Origin: Candidatus Manganitrophus morganii
Lineage (GTDB): Bacteria; Nitrospirota; Nitrospiria; SBBL01; Manganitrophaceae
Direction of reading: 5' to 3'
Assembly: GCA_021651055.1 (NCBI GenBank)
Contig: JAJHOH010000001.1
Span: 1,426,001 to 1,490,000 of the forward strand
Length of the DNA stretch: 64,000 nucleotides
Shown here: positions 10,312 through 18,655 of the stretch, piece by piece
How the letters are laid out: the number at the start of each line of letters is the position of its first letter
Numbering within the stretch: position 1 is the stretch's first letter
Program-made: the position numbers and the translations under genes
The notes under the pieces: generated by a model
Told to the model about the DNA's origin: nothing
Databases searched by the model: none
The model's input: the letters and a program-made list of their open reading frames with translations, nothing else

Positions 10312-10511
10312 TATTCTCCTCCCTTTTGAACATAATTTTTAACAAACTCTTCTGCGTTTTCCTCCAAAACATCGTCGATTTCGTCCATGAGCTTATCCAG
10401 GTCTTCCTTGATCTTTTTCCCCTTATCGACAACCTCCGGGTTGGCCGCAACCGCCTCCTCTTTCTTGTCCGACTCCTTCTTCTTCTCTCTTTTTTTGTCT
10501 TGCTTAGCCAT
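10311..10511 (-). CDS. pup: Prokaryotic ubiquitin-like protein Pup (ends in Gly-Gly-Glu)
   Basis: 66-residue, highly charged, probably disordered protein. The central part (KKIKEDLDKLMDEIDDVLEENAEEFVKNYVQ in overlapping view) forms the coiled-coil stretch that docks to Mpa/ARC, and the C-terminus is GGE at residues 64-66. In mycobacteria Pup ends in GGQ and must be deamidated by Dop before PafA can use it; here Glu is already encoded, so it can be ligated directly. The last codons also supply the ribosome site for prcB. Located between dop and prcB, as in other Pup loci. Confidence 0.96.
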   Translation of the reverse strand: MAKQDKKREKKKESDKKEEAVAANPEVVDKGKKIKEDLDKLMDEIDDVLEENAEEFVKNYVQKGGE

Positions 10512-10521
10512 TGAAACCCCC

Positions 10522-11997
10522 TTATGTTGCGATAATGGCGAGCAATTCCTCGATGGTTCTGGCCCCGTCCAACAAAGGCCCCACCAGGGCGCGACTCCCC
10601 TTGAGAGGGTCCATCAGAGGAACTCTTTTAATGCTGCTGTTTCCGATATCAAATAAGATGGAGCTCCAGCTCGCCGCGTAGACCTCTTTCGGGAACTTTT
10701 TGAGGCAGCTCCCACGGAAGTAAGCGCGTGTATCCTCGGGTGGATTGTTCTGGGCATCGGAAATGGTGTTTTCCGAAACAATGCGCTCGACATAATTGCC
10801 CCGCTCCAGCGCATAGTATAACCCTTTTCCTTGCGTCACATCGTGATATTGAAGATCCATCATCGACACGCGCGGATCTCTCCAATCACATCCTTTCCGC
10901 TGCATATATGATTCAATGAGCTCTTTCTTAATCACCCAATCAATATGCCTTGAAAGCTGCATCGGATCTTCTTGCAGCTTATCGAGCACCATCCGCCATT
11001 TTTCAAGAAGATCGTGGGTCACCGGATCGTCGCTCTTGGCGAAGTGGACCTCCGCCTGCTCCAGGTAGGCCCTCTGAATTTCAATCGCGCTCCACTCCTC
11101 CCCCCGCAAGAGCTTCATTTTTTTCTTCAGGGTCAAATCGCGAGAGATCTCTTTAATCGATCGGACCGGGTTCTCAAGTTCAACCCCTTGCACTTCCCGC
11201 CCCTCTTCGATCATGGCGAGCACCAGCGCAGCGGTGCCGACCTTGAGATAGGTGGTAAACTCCGACATGTTGGCATCGCCGACGATGACATGCAACCGTC
11301 TGAAACGAGCGGTATCGGCATGCGGCTCATCGCGCGTATTGATGATCGGCCGCTTGACCATGGTATTCAGGTCGACCCAGACCTCGAAAAAGTCCGCCCG
11401 TTGCGAAATCTGATAAGCGGCCGACTCGGTTTTGTTTTCGGAGCCGACCTTCCCCGCCCCCGCGAACACCTGTCGCGTCACCAAAAAGGGGGTCAACTGC
11501 GCCACGATCTTCTCGAAGGGGACTTCCCGCGACACCAGGTAGTTTTCATGGTAGCCGTAACTGTTCCCCTTGCTGTCCGTGTTATTTTTGTAAATCGAGA
11601 AACGACTCTCACCCGGTTTCAAGCGGCTTGCCATCTCGAGGCAGGTTTCCAAAATGCGCTCGCCCGCCTTTTCGAAAGCGACCAGATCTCTGGCATTGGT
11701 GCACTCGGGGGTCGAGTATTCCGGATGCGCCCCATCGACATAGAGCCGCCCGCCATTTGGTAAAAGCTTGTTGAGGAGACGGTTATATTCCGGGCCGGGT
11801 CGCTCGCGTTCGCCGTCGGCTTCGAAACCGCGCGCGTCGAGCAGGGGATTCTCATTCTCGTAATCCCAAAACGCAGACGAGGAGGGAAGGTAAGGGTAGC
11901 TGTTGATTAAAAAAATGGAATTTGAAACAGGATCTATTGATTCAGAATTTTTGGAGGCGATTCCAAACTCCGTCTCTGTGCCCAATATTCTCTTCAT
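10522..11997 (-). CDS. dop: Depupylase / Pup deamidase homologue Dop
   Basis: Paralogue of PafA (491 residues) that hydrolyses the isopeptide bond between Pup and its substrate, and in actinobacteria also deamidates Pup-Gln. Compared with PafA it has an extra stretch of about 35-40 residues after the first 38, rich in acidic and Pro residues (the Dop loop), then HPEYSTPECT, YKNNTDSKGNSYGYHENYL and RPIINTRDEPHAD. Since Pup here ends in Glu, deamidation should not be needed, and the expected role is recycling of Pup. It lies 10 bases upstream of pup and about 34 bases after arc. Confidence 0.94.
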   Translation of the reverse strand: MKRILGTETEFGIASKNSESIDPVSNSIFLINSYPYLPSSSAFWDYENENPLLDARGFEADGERERPGPEYNRLLNKLLPNGGRLYVDGAHPEYSTPECTNARDLVAFEKAGERILETCLEMASRLKPGESRFSIYKNNTDSKGNSYGYHENYLVSREVPFEKIVAQLTPFLVTRQVFAGAGKVGSENKTESAAYQISQRADFFEVWVDLNTMVKRPIINTRDEPHADTARFRRLHVIVGDANMSEFTTYLKVGTAALVLAMIEEGREVQGVELENPVRSIKEISRDLTLKKKMKLLRGEEWSAIEIQRAYLEQAEVHFAKSDDPVTHDLLEKWRMVLDKLQEDPMQLSRHIDWVIKKELIESYMQRKGCDWRDPRVSMMDLQYHDVTQGKGLYYALERGNYVERIVSENTISDAQNNPPEDTRAYFRGSCLKKFPKEVYAASWSSILFDIGNSSIKRVPLMDPLKGSRALVGPLLDGARTIEELLAIIAT

Positions 11998-12031
11998 CGA
12001 TCAGAGGCCTCCGATAGCTGCTCTCAGCCGG

Positions 12032-13798
12032 TCATAGATAGTGTCCTGTCGTCACGTTTTCAATCTTTTTGGCATCGGCGGTCGCTCTTCCAGCCATGGT
12101 GCGAACGTGGATGATCTTTTCACTCTTTCTTCCGGCGATTTTCGCCCAATCATCCGGGTTCGTCGTGTTTGGAAGATCCTCGTTCTCCTTAAATTCATCT
12201 TTGATCGCACGGATCAGATCTTCTTGCTTCAACCCTTTCACGCCGGACTCAAGCATTCGCTTGATGGCATGTTTCTTTGCCCGGGAAACAACCCCTTCGA
12301 TCATCGCGCCGCTCGAGAAATCTTTGAAGAAGAAGGTCTCTTTCTCGCCGTTCGCATAGGTGACCTCAAGGAATTTGTTCTCCTCGCGGACGCTGTACAT
12401 CTCTTCAACGGACTCGTGGATGAGCCGCTCGGCGATCTTGGCTGAATCGCCTTCGTTTCGTTCGAGCTCTTCCGGATGATAGGGAAGGTCCTGGGTCAGG
12501 TATTTGTGGAAGATCTTGACGGCCGCCTTTTTATCGGGCCGCTCGATTTTAATTTTGATGTCAAGCCGCCCCGCCCGAAGGATCGCCGGGTCGAGTAGAT
12601 CTTGCCGATTGCTTGCTCCAATGACGATCACATTGCGAAGGCGCTCCACCCCATCGATTTCCGACAAGAATTGCGGAACGATCGTCGCCTCCATATCCGA
12701 AGAGATGCCGCTTCCCCGGGTTCTGAAGAGGGCGTCCATTTCGTCGAAGAAGACAATCACCGGGTGCCCCGCCTCGGCGCGTTCTTTCGCTTTCTTGAAG
12801 ACCTCTCGGATTTGACGCTCGCTCTCACCGACATATTTATTTAAGAGTTCAGGACCTTTGACGTGGAGGAAGAAGCTTCGCATCTCTCTCCCGGAACGAT
12901 CTCCCAACTTCCGAGCGATAGAGGCGGCCACGGCTTTAGCGATCAGCGTTTTACCGCATCCGGGAGGGCCATAGAGCAAGATCCCCTTCGGAGGAAGCAG
13001 TTTATGCTCGGCAAAGACTTCCGGGTGGAGGAAAGGGAGCTCCACGGCGTCTCTCACCAATTCAATCTGTTCTTCGAGTCCGCCGATGTGATCATAGGTT
13101 ACATCGGGAATCTCTTCCAAAACGACCTCTTCGATCTCCGATTTCGGAAGTTTCTCCAAAACATAGCCGGAGCGAACATCGTAGAGGAGATGATCGCCGA
13201 CCGACAAACGCTCCCGCATCAACGGATCGGCCAATTCAACCACGCGCTCCTCTTCGGCCCGGAGCGTGACGATCGCGCGATGGTTCTCGAGAAGGTCCTT
13301 GATCCGGACAACCTCTCCCTGAACGTCGAACTCACACGCCTCGATGGCGTTGAGCGCTTCGTTCAGCAGAACCTGTTGTCCTTTCTTCAGATCCCGGATC
13401 GAAATGTTCGGATGGATATTCACCTTCATCTTCCGCCCGGCGACGAAGACATTGACAGTGCCGTCTTCGTTTGCCCCGGAGAAGATCGCATAGCTGGAAG
13501 GAGGGGTCGTCAGCTTTTCGACTTCTTTCTTCAGCGCCTCGATCTGATTTTTTGCTTCGACGAGGGTCGCCGCAAGCTTTTCATTTTGTCTGAAGGCCTG
13601 CTCCAGCTGAGTGCGCGACTGACGAAGCTCCTTCAACTCTTGCTCCATCGAGGCCACTTGAACGAGAAGTTTCTCTATTTCCCGCTCGTACTCGATGATC
13701 TTGGTTTCCGAGTCGCCGCCGCCGAATTGTTCAGAGAGTTTTTTCATCGTATTTTTGAATGGATTTGACTTCCCCTGGTTCTTTTTTGATTCACCCAT
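12032..13798 (-). CDS. arc: Proteasome-associated AAA ATPase ARC/Mpa
   Basis: Hexameric ring ATPase that captures pupylated proteins through N-terminal coiled coils, unfolds them and feeds the 20S core. About 588 residues: coiled coil (about 30-95), OB domains, then an AAA domain with Walker A GPPGCGKT, Walker B VIVFFDEMDALF and an arginine-finger region. The C-terminus is GHYL, matching the hydrophobic-Tyr-X rule for docking into the proteasome alpha ring. The ATG at 13798 has AGAGGAG six bases upstream and is preferred over the GTG five codons earlier. First gene of the Pup-proteasome operon. Confidence 0.96.
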   Translation of the reverse strand: MGESKKNQGKSNPFKNTMKKLSEQFGGGDSETKIIEYEREIEKLLVQVASMEQELKELRQSRTQLEQAFRQNEKLAATLVEAKNQIEALKKEVEKLTTPPSSYAIFSGANEDGTVNVFVAGRKMKVNIHPNISIRDLKKGQQVLLNEALNAIEACEFDVQGEVVRIKDLLENHRAIVTLRAEEERVVELADPLMRERLSVGDHLLYDVRSGYVLEKLPKSEIEEVVLEEIPDVTYDHIGGLEEQIELVRDAVELPFLHPEVFAEHKLLPPKGILLYGPPGCGKTLIAKAVAASIARKLGDRSGREMRSFFLHVKGPELLNKYVGESERQIREVFKKAKERAEAGHPVIVFFDEMDALFRTRGSGISSDMEATIVPQFLSEIDGVERLRNVIVIGASNRQDLLDPAILRAGRLDIKIKIERPDKKAAVKIFHKYLTQDLPYHPEELERNEGDSAKIAERLIHESVEEMYSVREENKFLEVTYANGEKETFFFKDFSSGAMIEGVVSRAKKHAIKRMLESGVKGLKQEDLIRAIKDEFKENEDLPNTTNPDDWAKIAGRKSEKIIHVRTMAGRATADAKKIENVTTGHYL

Positions 13799-13857
13799 CA
13801 ATGCTCCTCTCACACTCCGAGATGATGAAGGTTAGATCCCTCTTCTCTCAGGAGCTA

Positions 13858-13886
13858 ATTTTATCATCTCTCCCTGGGACGGTCAA
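13858..13886 (-). promoter_or_regulatory. Predicted promoter of the Pup-proteasome operon
   Basis: On the minus strand TTGACC (13881-13886) and TAAAAT (13858-13863) are 17 bases apart, about 60 bases before the arc start. It is the only good sigma-70-like match I see upstream of arc and probably drives arc to pafA. Confidence 0.55.
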
Positions 13887-13996
13887 CTATACGAGGAAGA
13901 TTCGGAGCAACAAACACGCGACTGAGACAGATTTGCGACATGAATTTGGCAGAGAACCGACCAACGAGCAAAGCTTCTCGCACAATGTGCATAAGC

Positions 13997-14635
13997 TTAC
14001 ACACCTTGCAGCCGCTTTATCTCGTCGATCAGCTGTCGGCACTCTCGATAAACGTCGGGCGAAGAGAGAATCGCCGAGACCACAGCGACTCCATCGGCCC
14101 CCGCATCGATCACCTCTTTTAGTTTTGAGCGATCCACGCCGCCGATCGCAAAAAGTGGAATCGCGGCGGACCGTCGCACCTTTTTAAAAACGTCGATTCC
14201 GAGAGGAAGACCGTAAGCACGTTTCGAAGGGGTGTCATACACCGGCCCCAGGAGGGCGAAATCAGCCCCTTCCCACTCCGCCCGCTGAACCTCCTCCATG
14301 GAGTGACAAGAGACGCCGATCAATTTGCTCCCCCCCAGAATCTCTCTCGCAACGGTTACCGGAAAGCCCGAGGAAGGAAGATGCACCCCTTCCGCATCGA
14401 GGGCCAGGCAGAGATCGACTCGATCATTCACAAAAAACTGCATCTTGTGCTGCTTGGCAATAGAGCGGATCTCCGAGGCGAGTTCGAACTGCTCCCGAAG
14501 CGTGAGATCTTTTTCTCGGAACTGAACCGCTGCGATGCCCGCGCGACCCGCCTCTCCGATGACCTGGGACAAGGGACGGCCGAGCGTTTTTGTGCGATCA
14601 CTGATCAGGTAGACTTTAAAGTCGATTGAAGGCAT
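13997..14635 (-). CDS. thiE: Thiamine-phosphate synthase ThiE
   Basis: Couples hydroxymethylpyrimidine pyrophosphate with the thiazole phosphate to make thiamine phosphate. 212 residues, a TIM barrel of normal length. Typical segments are QFREKDL, VNDRVDLCLALDAEGVHL, a SCHS element and the phosphate-binding loops GPVYDTPSK and FAIGGVD. It lies about 50 bases downstream of thiG and ends the thiS-thiG-thiE unit. Confidence 0.93.
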   Translation of the reverse strand: MPSIDFKVYLISDRTKTLGRPLSQVIGEAGRAGIAAVQFREKDLTLREQFELASEIRSIAKQHKMQFFVNDRVDLCLALDAEGVHLPSSGFPVTVAREILGGSKLIGVSCHSMEEVQRAEWEGADFALLGPVYDTPSKRAYGLPLGIDVFKKVRRSAAIPLFAIGGVDRSKLKEVIDAGADGVAVVSAILSSPDVYRECRQLIDEIKRLQGV

Positions 14636-14687
14636 ACCAATTTCAATGCTGGATTAAAACAGGGTACGCCGCAAGAGAGGAGAGAGC

Positions 14688-15467
14688 TTACTCGATCATC
14701 CCTTCAACAGGGCTGCTCGCTTGAGCATAGAGTTTCTTCGGAATTCTCCCTGCCAGATAGGCGAGTCGTCCGGCACGAACAGCGTAATTCATCGCTTCAG
14801 CCATTTGGATCGGATTCTCCGCGCCGGCGATCGCCGTGTTCATCAAAACGCCGTCGCAGCCCAGTTCCATCGCAATTGCGGCATCCGAAGCGGTTCCGAC
14901 GCCTGCATCCACAATGATTGGGACGGAGATCGTTTCCAAGATGATTCTGATATTGTAAGGGTTCCGGACCCCCAAACCCGATCCGATGGGAGCCGCCAGC
15001 GGCATGACCACCGCCGCTCCCGCATCCTGAAGTTTCTTCGCCATAATCGGATCGTCGTTTGTGTAAGGAAGGACGGTGAACCCCTCCTTCACGAGAATTC
15101 GGGTCGCCTCCAGGAGCGCCTCGTTGTCGGGGAAAAGGGTCTTCGGGTCGCCGATCACTTCCAATTTGACCATGTCGGAGATCCCGGCCGAACGCGCCAG
15201 CCGCGCCGTCCGAACCGCTTCCTCGGCCGTATAACAGCCCGCCGTATTGGGAAGGATTTTATAGACCTTCGGATCGATGTAATCGAGCAGATTTTCCTGG
15301 GAACGGTCGATGATATTGACACGCCGCACCGCGACGGTCACACAATCGGCTCCCGATGCCTCGATCGCTTTTTTGGTCTCTTCAAAAGAGGCATATTTCC
15401 CGGTCCCCACGATTAGACGGGATCGGAACTCGTGATTTCCCACGACCAAAGGTCGGTCTATCGGCAT
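14688..15467 (-). CDS. thiG: Thiazole synthase ThiG
   Basis: Makes the thiazole ring of thiamine from deoxyxylulose phosphate, a glycine-derived imine and sulfur delivered by ThiS thiocarboxylate. 259 residues. Characteristic features are the start [19 protein letters not shown], the barrel segments [29 protein letters not shown] and [23 protein letters not shown]. Its ATG lies inside the last codons of thiS (10-base overlap), so synthesis of the two is coupled. No thiH or thiO is adjacent. Confidence 0.95.
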   Translation of the reverse strand: MPIDRPLVVGNHEFRSRLIVGTGKYASFEETKKAIEASGADCVTVAVRRVNIIDRSQENLLDYIDPKVYKILPNTAGCYTAEEAVRTARLARSAGISDMVKLEVIGDPKTLFPDNEALLEATRILVKEGFTVLPYTNDDPIMAKKLQDAGAAVVMPLAAPIGSGLGVRNPYNIRIILETISVPIIVDAGVGTASDAAIAMELGCDGVLMNTAIAGAENPIQMAEAMNYAVRAGRLAYLAGRIPKKLYAQASSPVEGMIE

Positions 15468-15670
15468 GAACTTCCCCCTCCCACAAAACCGATGATCTCA
15501 ATCTGGTCTCCTTCATTTAATGGGACCTGATTGTACCGCTGACGATGAATGATCTTCAAATTTACTTCGACTGCAACACGCTCCGGCTGTACCTTGAGTT
15601 GATCAAGGAGCTGGGAAAGATTCATGCCCGGCGGGACGTCTTGCCGGGTTCCGTTGACAACTACCTGCAT
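15458..15670 (-). CDS. thiS: ThiS-like sulfur carrier with a SSCR tail after GGG
   Basis: Small beta-grasp sulfur carrier (70 residues from the ATG at 15670, which has GAGG four bases upstream; the frame is open to 15694). The fold is indicated by [13 protein letters not shown], the LSQLLDQL helix and the end [12 protein letters not shown]. ThiS normally ends in Gly-Gly, the site of adenylation and thiocarboxylate formation. Here GGG (residues 64-66) is followed by SSCR and then the stop. The tail must be removed, or the protein must act differently. The tail codons contain the thiG start, so it could be partly a by-product of overlap. Confidence 0.88.
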   Translation of the reverse strand: MQVVVNGTRQDVPPGMNLSQLLDQLKVQPERVAVEVNLKIIHRQRYNQVPLNEGDQIEIIGFVGGGSSCR

Positions 15671-15748
15671 TCGACCTCGGAGATGACGGGACATCCTACG
15701 TCAAAAATCCGCACTACATGAGGAGAGCTGGGCATGATAACGAAGAAG

Positions 15749-15782
15749 GCGGTTCAGGGTTGCCGGCAGCCGCCAGAACCGC
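15749..15782 (-). promoter_or_regulatory. Structured leader of the thi operon (hairpin, riboswitch-like, type unknown)
   Basis: Between the promoter and thiS the minus-strand transcript can form a perfect 7-base stem (GCGGTTC at 15776-15782 pairs with GAACCGC at 15749-15755) around a 20-base loop containing GCCGGCAACCC. That phrase resembles part of S-box/SAM-IV riboswitch cores. I do not see the conserved CTGAGA and ACCTGATC elements of a TPP riboswitch. Function is unknown. Confidence 0.4.
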
Positions 15783-15798
15783 TGTAGGATTGGCTTTC

Positions 15799-15828
15799 AG
15801 TATAGTATAGATGCAAAAAAGTTGTCAA
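15799..15828 (-). promoter_or_regulatory. Predicted strong promoter of thiSGE
   Basis: TTGACA (15823-15828, minus strand) and TATACT (15799-15804) are 18 bases apart. The leader to the thiS ATG would be about 120 bases and includes the hairpin at 15749-15782. Confidence 0.6.
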
Positions 15829-15832
15829 CGAT

Positions 15833-16246
15833 TTAAGTCGATTGAGGCAGCGGAGCAAGAGCGATCCGGTCGAAGATCTTATTCACCCTTTCGACAAGGT
15901 CGGCTGGATCAAACGGCTTCAGCACGTATGCATCCGCTCCCGCCGCCACAGCCCCTGCCCTCGCTTCGTGGTCCGATTTCGCCGTGACAATAACCACAGG
16001 GATATGAGCGGTAGAAAGATCTTGTTTCAGCCGACGACAAACCTCCACGCCGCCGATGTTAGGCAACCTCATATCGAGCAGAATGAGCATCGGCTTATTG
16101 CGGGTCGCTTTCGTTAAAACGGTTTCACTGTCAAGAGCGGTGTCGACCCGGTATCCCTCCGACTCAAGAACCACTTTTAAGATCTGGAGGGTATCAGGGT
16201 GATCCTCTCCGATGAGGATTGCTCCTTCCGGTTTCCTCTGTTTCAT
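15833..16246 (-). CDS. Stand-alone response regulator receiver protein
   Basis: Single receiver (CheY-like) domain of about 137 residues with no output domain. It has the acidic pair in IGEDHPD, the phospho-acceptor Asp in LLDMRLPN, the Thr in VIVTAKS and the Lys in VLKPFD. The ATG at 16246 has AGGAG six bases upstream, although the frame is open another 26 codons. No histidine kinase gene is adjacent, so the partner is unknown. The stop lies a few bases from the thi promoter. Confidence 0.9.
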   Translation of the reverse strand: MKQRKPEGAILIGEDHPDTLQILKVVLESEGYRVDTALDSETVLTKATRNKPMLILLDMRLPNIGGVEVCRRLKQDLSTAHIPVVIVTAKSDHEARAGAVAAGADAYVLKPFDPADLVERVNKIFDRIALAPLPQST

Positions 16247-16324
16247 CGCGATCTCCTCATCGATCTCTCCTGATTGAACTTCATCGCTTCTTAACTCACT
16301 GGAATAAAAGTGACGCGCAATCAT

Positions 16325-16624
16325 TCAAGATTATACGAAACTCTCCACCTCGTTTGCAAGCCGATCCGGCAGCAATAACCGGTTGAATAAAACACCCAGA
16401 AAACCTCCACCGGTTCTTTTGAGCCGTTGGAATCGAAAGACCCCTTCACTCGCGAGGAGGACTCCTTTCCAATGCCCCTCCCTTTTTCGAAACGGATGGC
16501 CCCTTCCACTCGCCTTGACGGTATCCCTTTCTTTGCTATACTTGCTCGGAGCGAGTAAACCGTTTCGGTATCCACGTCCATTCATATCGAGAAAGAACAC
16601 ACAACATCAACTGGAGGAAAGAAC
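16325..16624. other. 300-base stretch without a gene, holding an outward promoter
   Basis: Lies between the divergent receiver gene and the lipoprotein gene at 16625. Apart from the promoter at 16515-16542 and the ribosome site GGAGG before 16625, I see no gene, repeat or terminator. Short open frames on both strands look non-coding. Confidence 0.6.
16515..16542 (+). promoter_or_regulatory. Predicted strong extended -10 promoter for the DUF2135 lipoprotein
   Basis: TTGACG (16515-16520), 16-base spacer, TATACT (16537-16542) preceded by TGC, an extended -10 arrangement. The leader to the ATG at 16625 is about 75 bases. Confidence 0.6.
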
Positions 16625-18409
16625 ATGTTCCTTTTTAGAAAACGTTTCAGCCTGACGATTGGGATGCTCCTTTCAATATCATTGCTGGTCTATGCTTGCG
16701 GCGGAGGGGGCGGCTCAAGCAGCGGCGGAGGGGGGGGCGGAACCACGCCTATTAGTAATGCTTCCCAGGGATCGCAGGCGGCGAGCTCCGGCACGACCGG
16801 AGCCCAGTCCGGGACAGCCTTGTCGGACATTGCGTCATCACTCGGCTCCGCCGCGGGTGGAGGCGTGTTCGGCCTCAGCAAACCGATGAGCCCTTTTACA
16901 AAACAGAATCCCAAGTACGCTAAAATCGTCGCCATGAACAATAAGGTGGCGCGCAGCAAATCGATGATGAAAATTTCCAATCGGATGAAAGCCGTGAAAG
17001 CGAAGACCTCCTTTGCCGTTGGCGATGGGGAAGCCGTTGATTGCACGGATGGAGGAACGGTGACGGCCACCGGATCACCTGATTCAAGCGGAGCATTCGA
17101 CTTAGATCTCGTCTTTTCTGACTGCCGTGAAGAGGGAACACAAATTAACGGCCCCGTCAGCATGACGGCCACCGGCAACTTTGATGAAAATACACAGGCC
17201 GGCATTCTTACGATGAACATGACATTGGGAGAAGGAAGTAACGCGTTCTCGATACAAGATTATGAAGAGATCAACGGGAACGCCTATGCGAACCTCGTCG
17301 GCGTCATGGAATCGACCATGACTCTGAACACCTCCTTCAATATGACGTCAGCGACGGCCGGCTCAGTGACCCTTGCGGCCACTGGCGATGCTTCATTCGA
17401 CGACTTTACCGAAACGATGAACATCCTCTTTGTCGGTTTTGAGGATGAGAGCGCCTTCGACGAAACGGCCGGGACATTCAGCAATAACCTGAACGGCGCG
17501 ATTACACAATCGTTCACTGAAGACGACGGCACCCACACCACCGCGATCAGCTTTACCAACATGGCCGTCAGCGCCACGGAAAATGATACCGGAGAAGCCG
17601 TCTCCCTTTCAGGAACGGTCGCCGTAAATTTCACCCCCGATACCGATTGCGGGATCGAGGGGACCTTTAGCTTCCAGACGGTGACCCCGCTTCAATATGA
17701 CAGCGGCGAGAGCTGCCCGGTGGCGGGACACCTCGTCATCAACAGCAATACCAATATCGAATTCAACAGCGACCAGAGCGTCGACGTAACCGTCGGCAGT
17801 GAAACGTCTAGCTTTGCCAGCTGCGATGAGCTCTTCGATATCTGCGAAGTGGAAGACTTAGAAGAGGACTCAGACAACGTCACCGTGTCGGGCGATACGA
17901 CCACCAGCGGAGACAGCATGCTGATTACGCTGACCTGGACAGATGACGGCACCGACCTGAGCGACATGGATCTCCATGTCGGCTATTATAGTGATCCGTT
18001 GGCGACTTCGGGGCCGGCCGATGCGGTGGTACATTGGCAAGATACCAGTGCAACTTTCGGAACCGCCGGCGCCATCCTCGACTTCGATGACACCGACGGG
18101 CTCGGTCCGGAGCATGTGACGGTCAGCAGCCTACCGGCGGGCCGATATGTCATCGCGGTCAACAGCTACGACCTGGCTGATGCAACCAGCGCCACCGTGA
18201 CGGTCACAGTGAAGATCGGAGATTCGGTTTACTCCTTTCCGACCCATTCATTCCAAGTGGCTGATGGTGACGGAACAACGTCCGCAGCCTGGCATCGCGT
18301 CGTCGATCTTCAATGTATCTCAGGCACCTGCACCCTCGTCGCTCCGAATACGAGCTTGATGGTACATGACGGAGCCAACGGCGGATTCAAGCCGAAAAAA
18401 GGAAAGTAG
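16625..18409 (+). CDS. Secreted lipoprotein with C-terminal DUF2135-like domain
   Basis: 594-residue exported protein. The N-terminus has a signal peptide ending in LLVYAC, a relaxed lipobox with Cys25, followed by a Gly/Ser-rich linker. The middle is a Thr/Ser/Asn-rich beta-type region with repeated short strands (MTATGNF, LAATGDASF). The C-terminal part, from about residue 430, has the pattern LTWTDDGTDLSDMDLHV and DFDDTDGLGPEHVTV, which matches the DUF2135/YfaP type domain. GGAGG precedes the ATG by seven bases. A strong terminator follows, so it is a single-gene unit. Role unknown; surface or periplasmic location inferred. Confidence 0.8.
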   Translation: MFLFRKRFSLTIGMLLSISLLVYACGGGGGSSSGGGGGGTTPISNASQGSQAASSGTTGAQSGTALSDIASSLGSAAGGGVFGLSKPMSPFTKQNPKYAKIVAMNNKVARSKSMMKISNRMKAVKAKTSFAVGDGEAVDCTDGGTVTATGSPDSSGAFDLDLVFSDCREEGTQINGPVSMTATGNFDENTQAGILTMNMTLGEGSNAFSIQDYEEINGNAYANLVGVMESTMTLNTSFNMTSATAGSVTLAATGDASFDDFTETMNILFVGFEDESAFDETAGTFSNNLNGAITQSFTEDDGTHTTAISFTNMAVSATENDTGEAVSLSGTVAVNFTPDTDCGIEGTFSFQTVTPLQYDSGESCPVAGHLVINSNTNIEFNSDQSVDVTVGSETSSFASCDELFDICEVEDLEEDSDNVTVSGDTTTSGDSMLITLTWTDDGTDLSDMDLHVGYYSDPLATSGPADAVVHWQDTSATFGTAGAILDFDDTDGLGPEHVTVSSLPAGRYVIAVNSYDLADATSATVTVTVKIGDSVYSFPTHSFQVADGDGTTSAAWHRVVDLQCISGTCTLVAPNTSLMVHDGANGGFKPKKGK

Positions 18410-18432
18410 GTCTTCACACTTTCTTGATGAAA

Positions 18433-18462
18433 GGCGCCCCGGTAAACCGGGGCGCCTTTTTT
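18433..18462 (+). terminator. Intrinsic terminator after the DUF2135 lipoprotein gene
   Basis: A perfect 10-base GC-rich stem (18433-18442 with 18447-18456, loop TAAA) is followed by six T residues at 18457-18462. Confidence 0.93.
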
Positions 18463-18655
18463 ATTCTCGTCTCTTACCCTTCCATATAACCTCACACTCA
18501 GCCGGTACAACTCTTGCTCTTTTCATCTGTCCAGATGAAGTTTCGTTCAAAAAGAGCCCCTTTCTCTTTCCTAAAGGCGGCATCTCGCCGCAGGGTTGCT
18601 TCCTCGTTTTGCAGAAGAGTTGCAATCCCCTGCAGGATCGATTGGAGAAATTGCA

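Noticed and set aside
15695-15800. TPP riboswitch before thiS
   Set aside because: No conserved CTGAGA or ACCTGATC boxes are present; only a different hairpin is seen.
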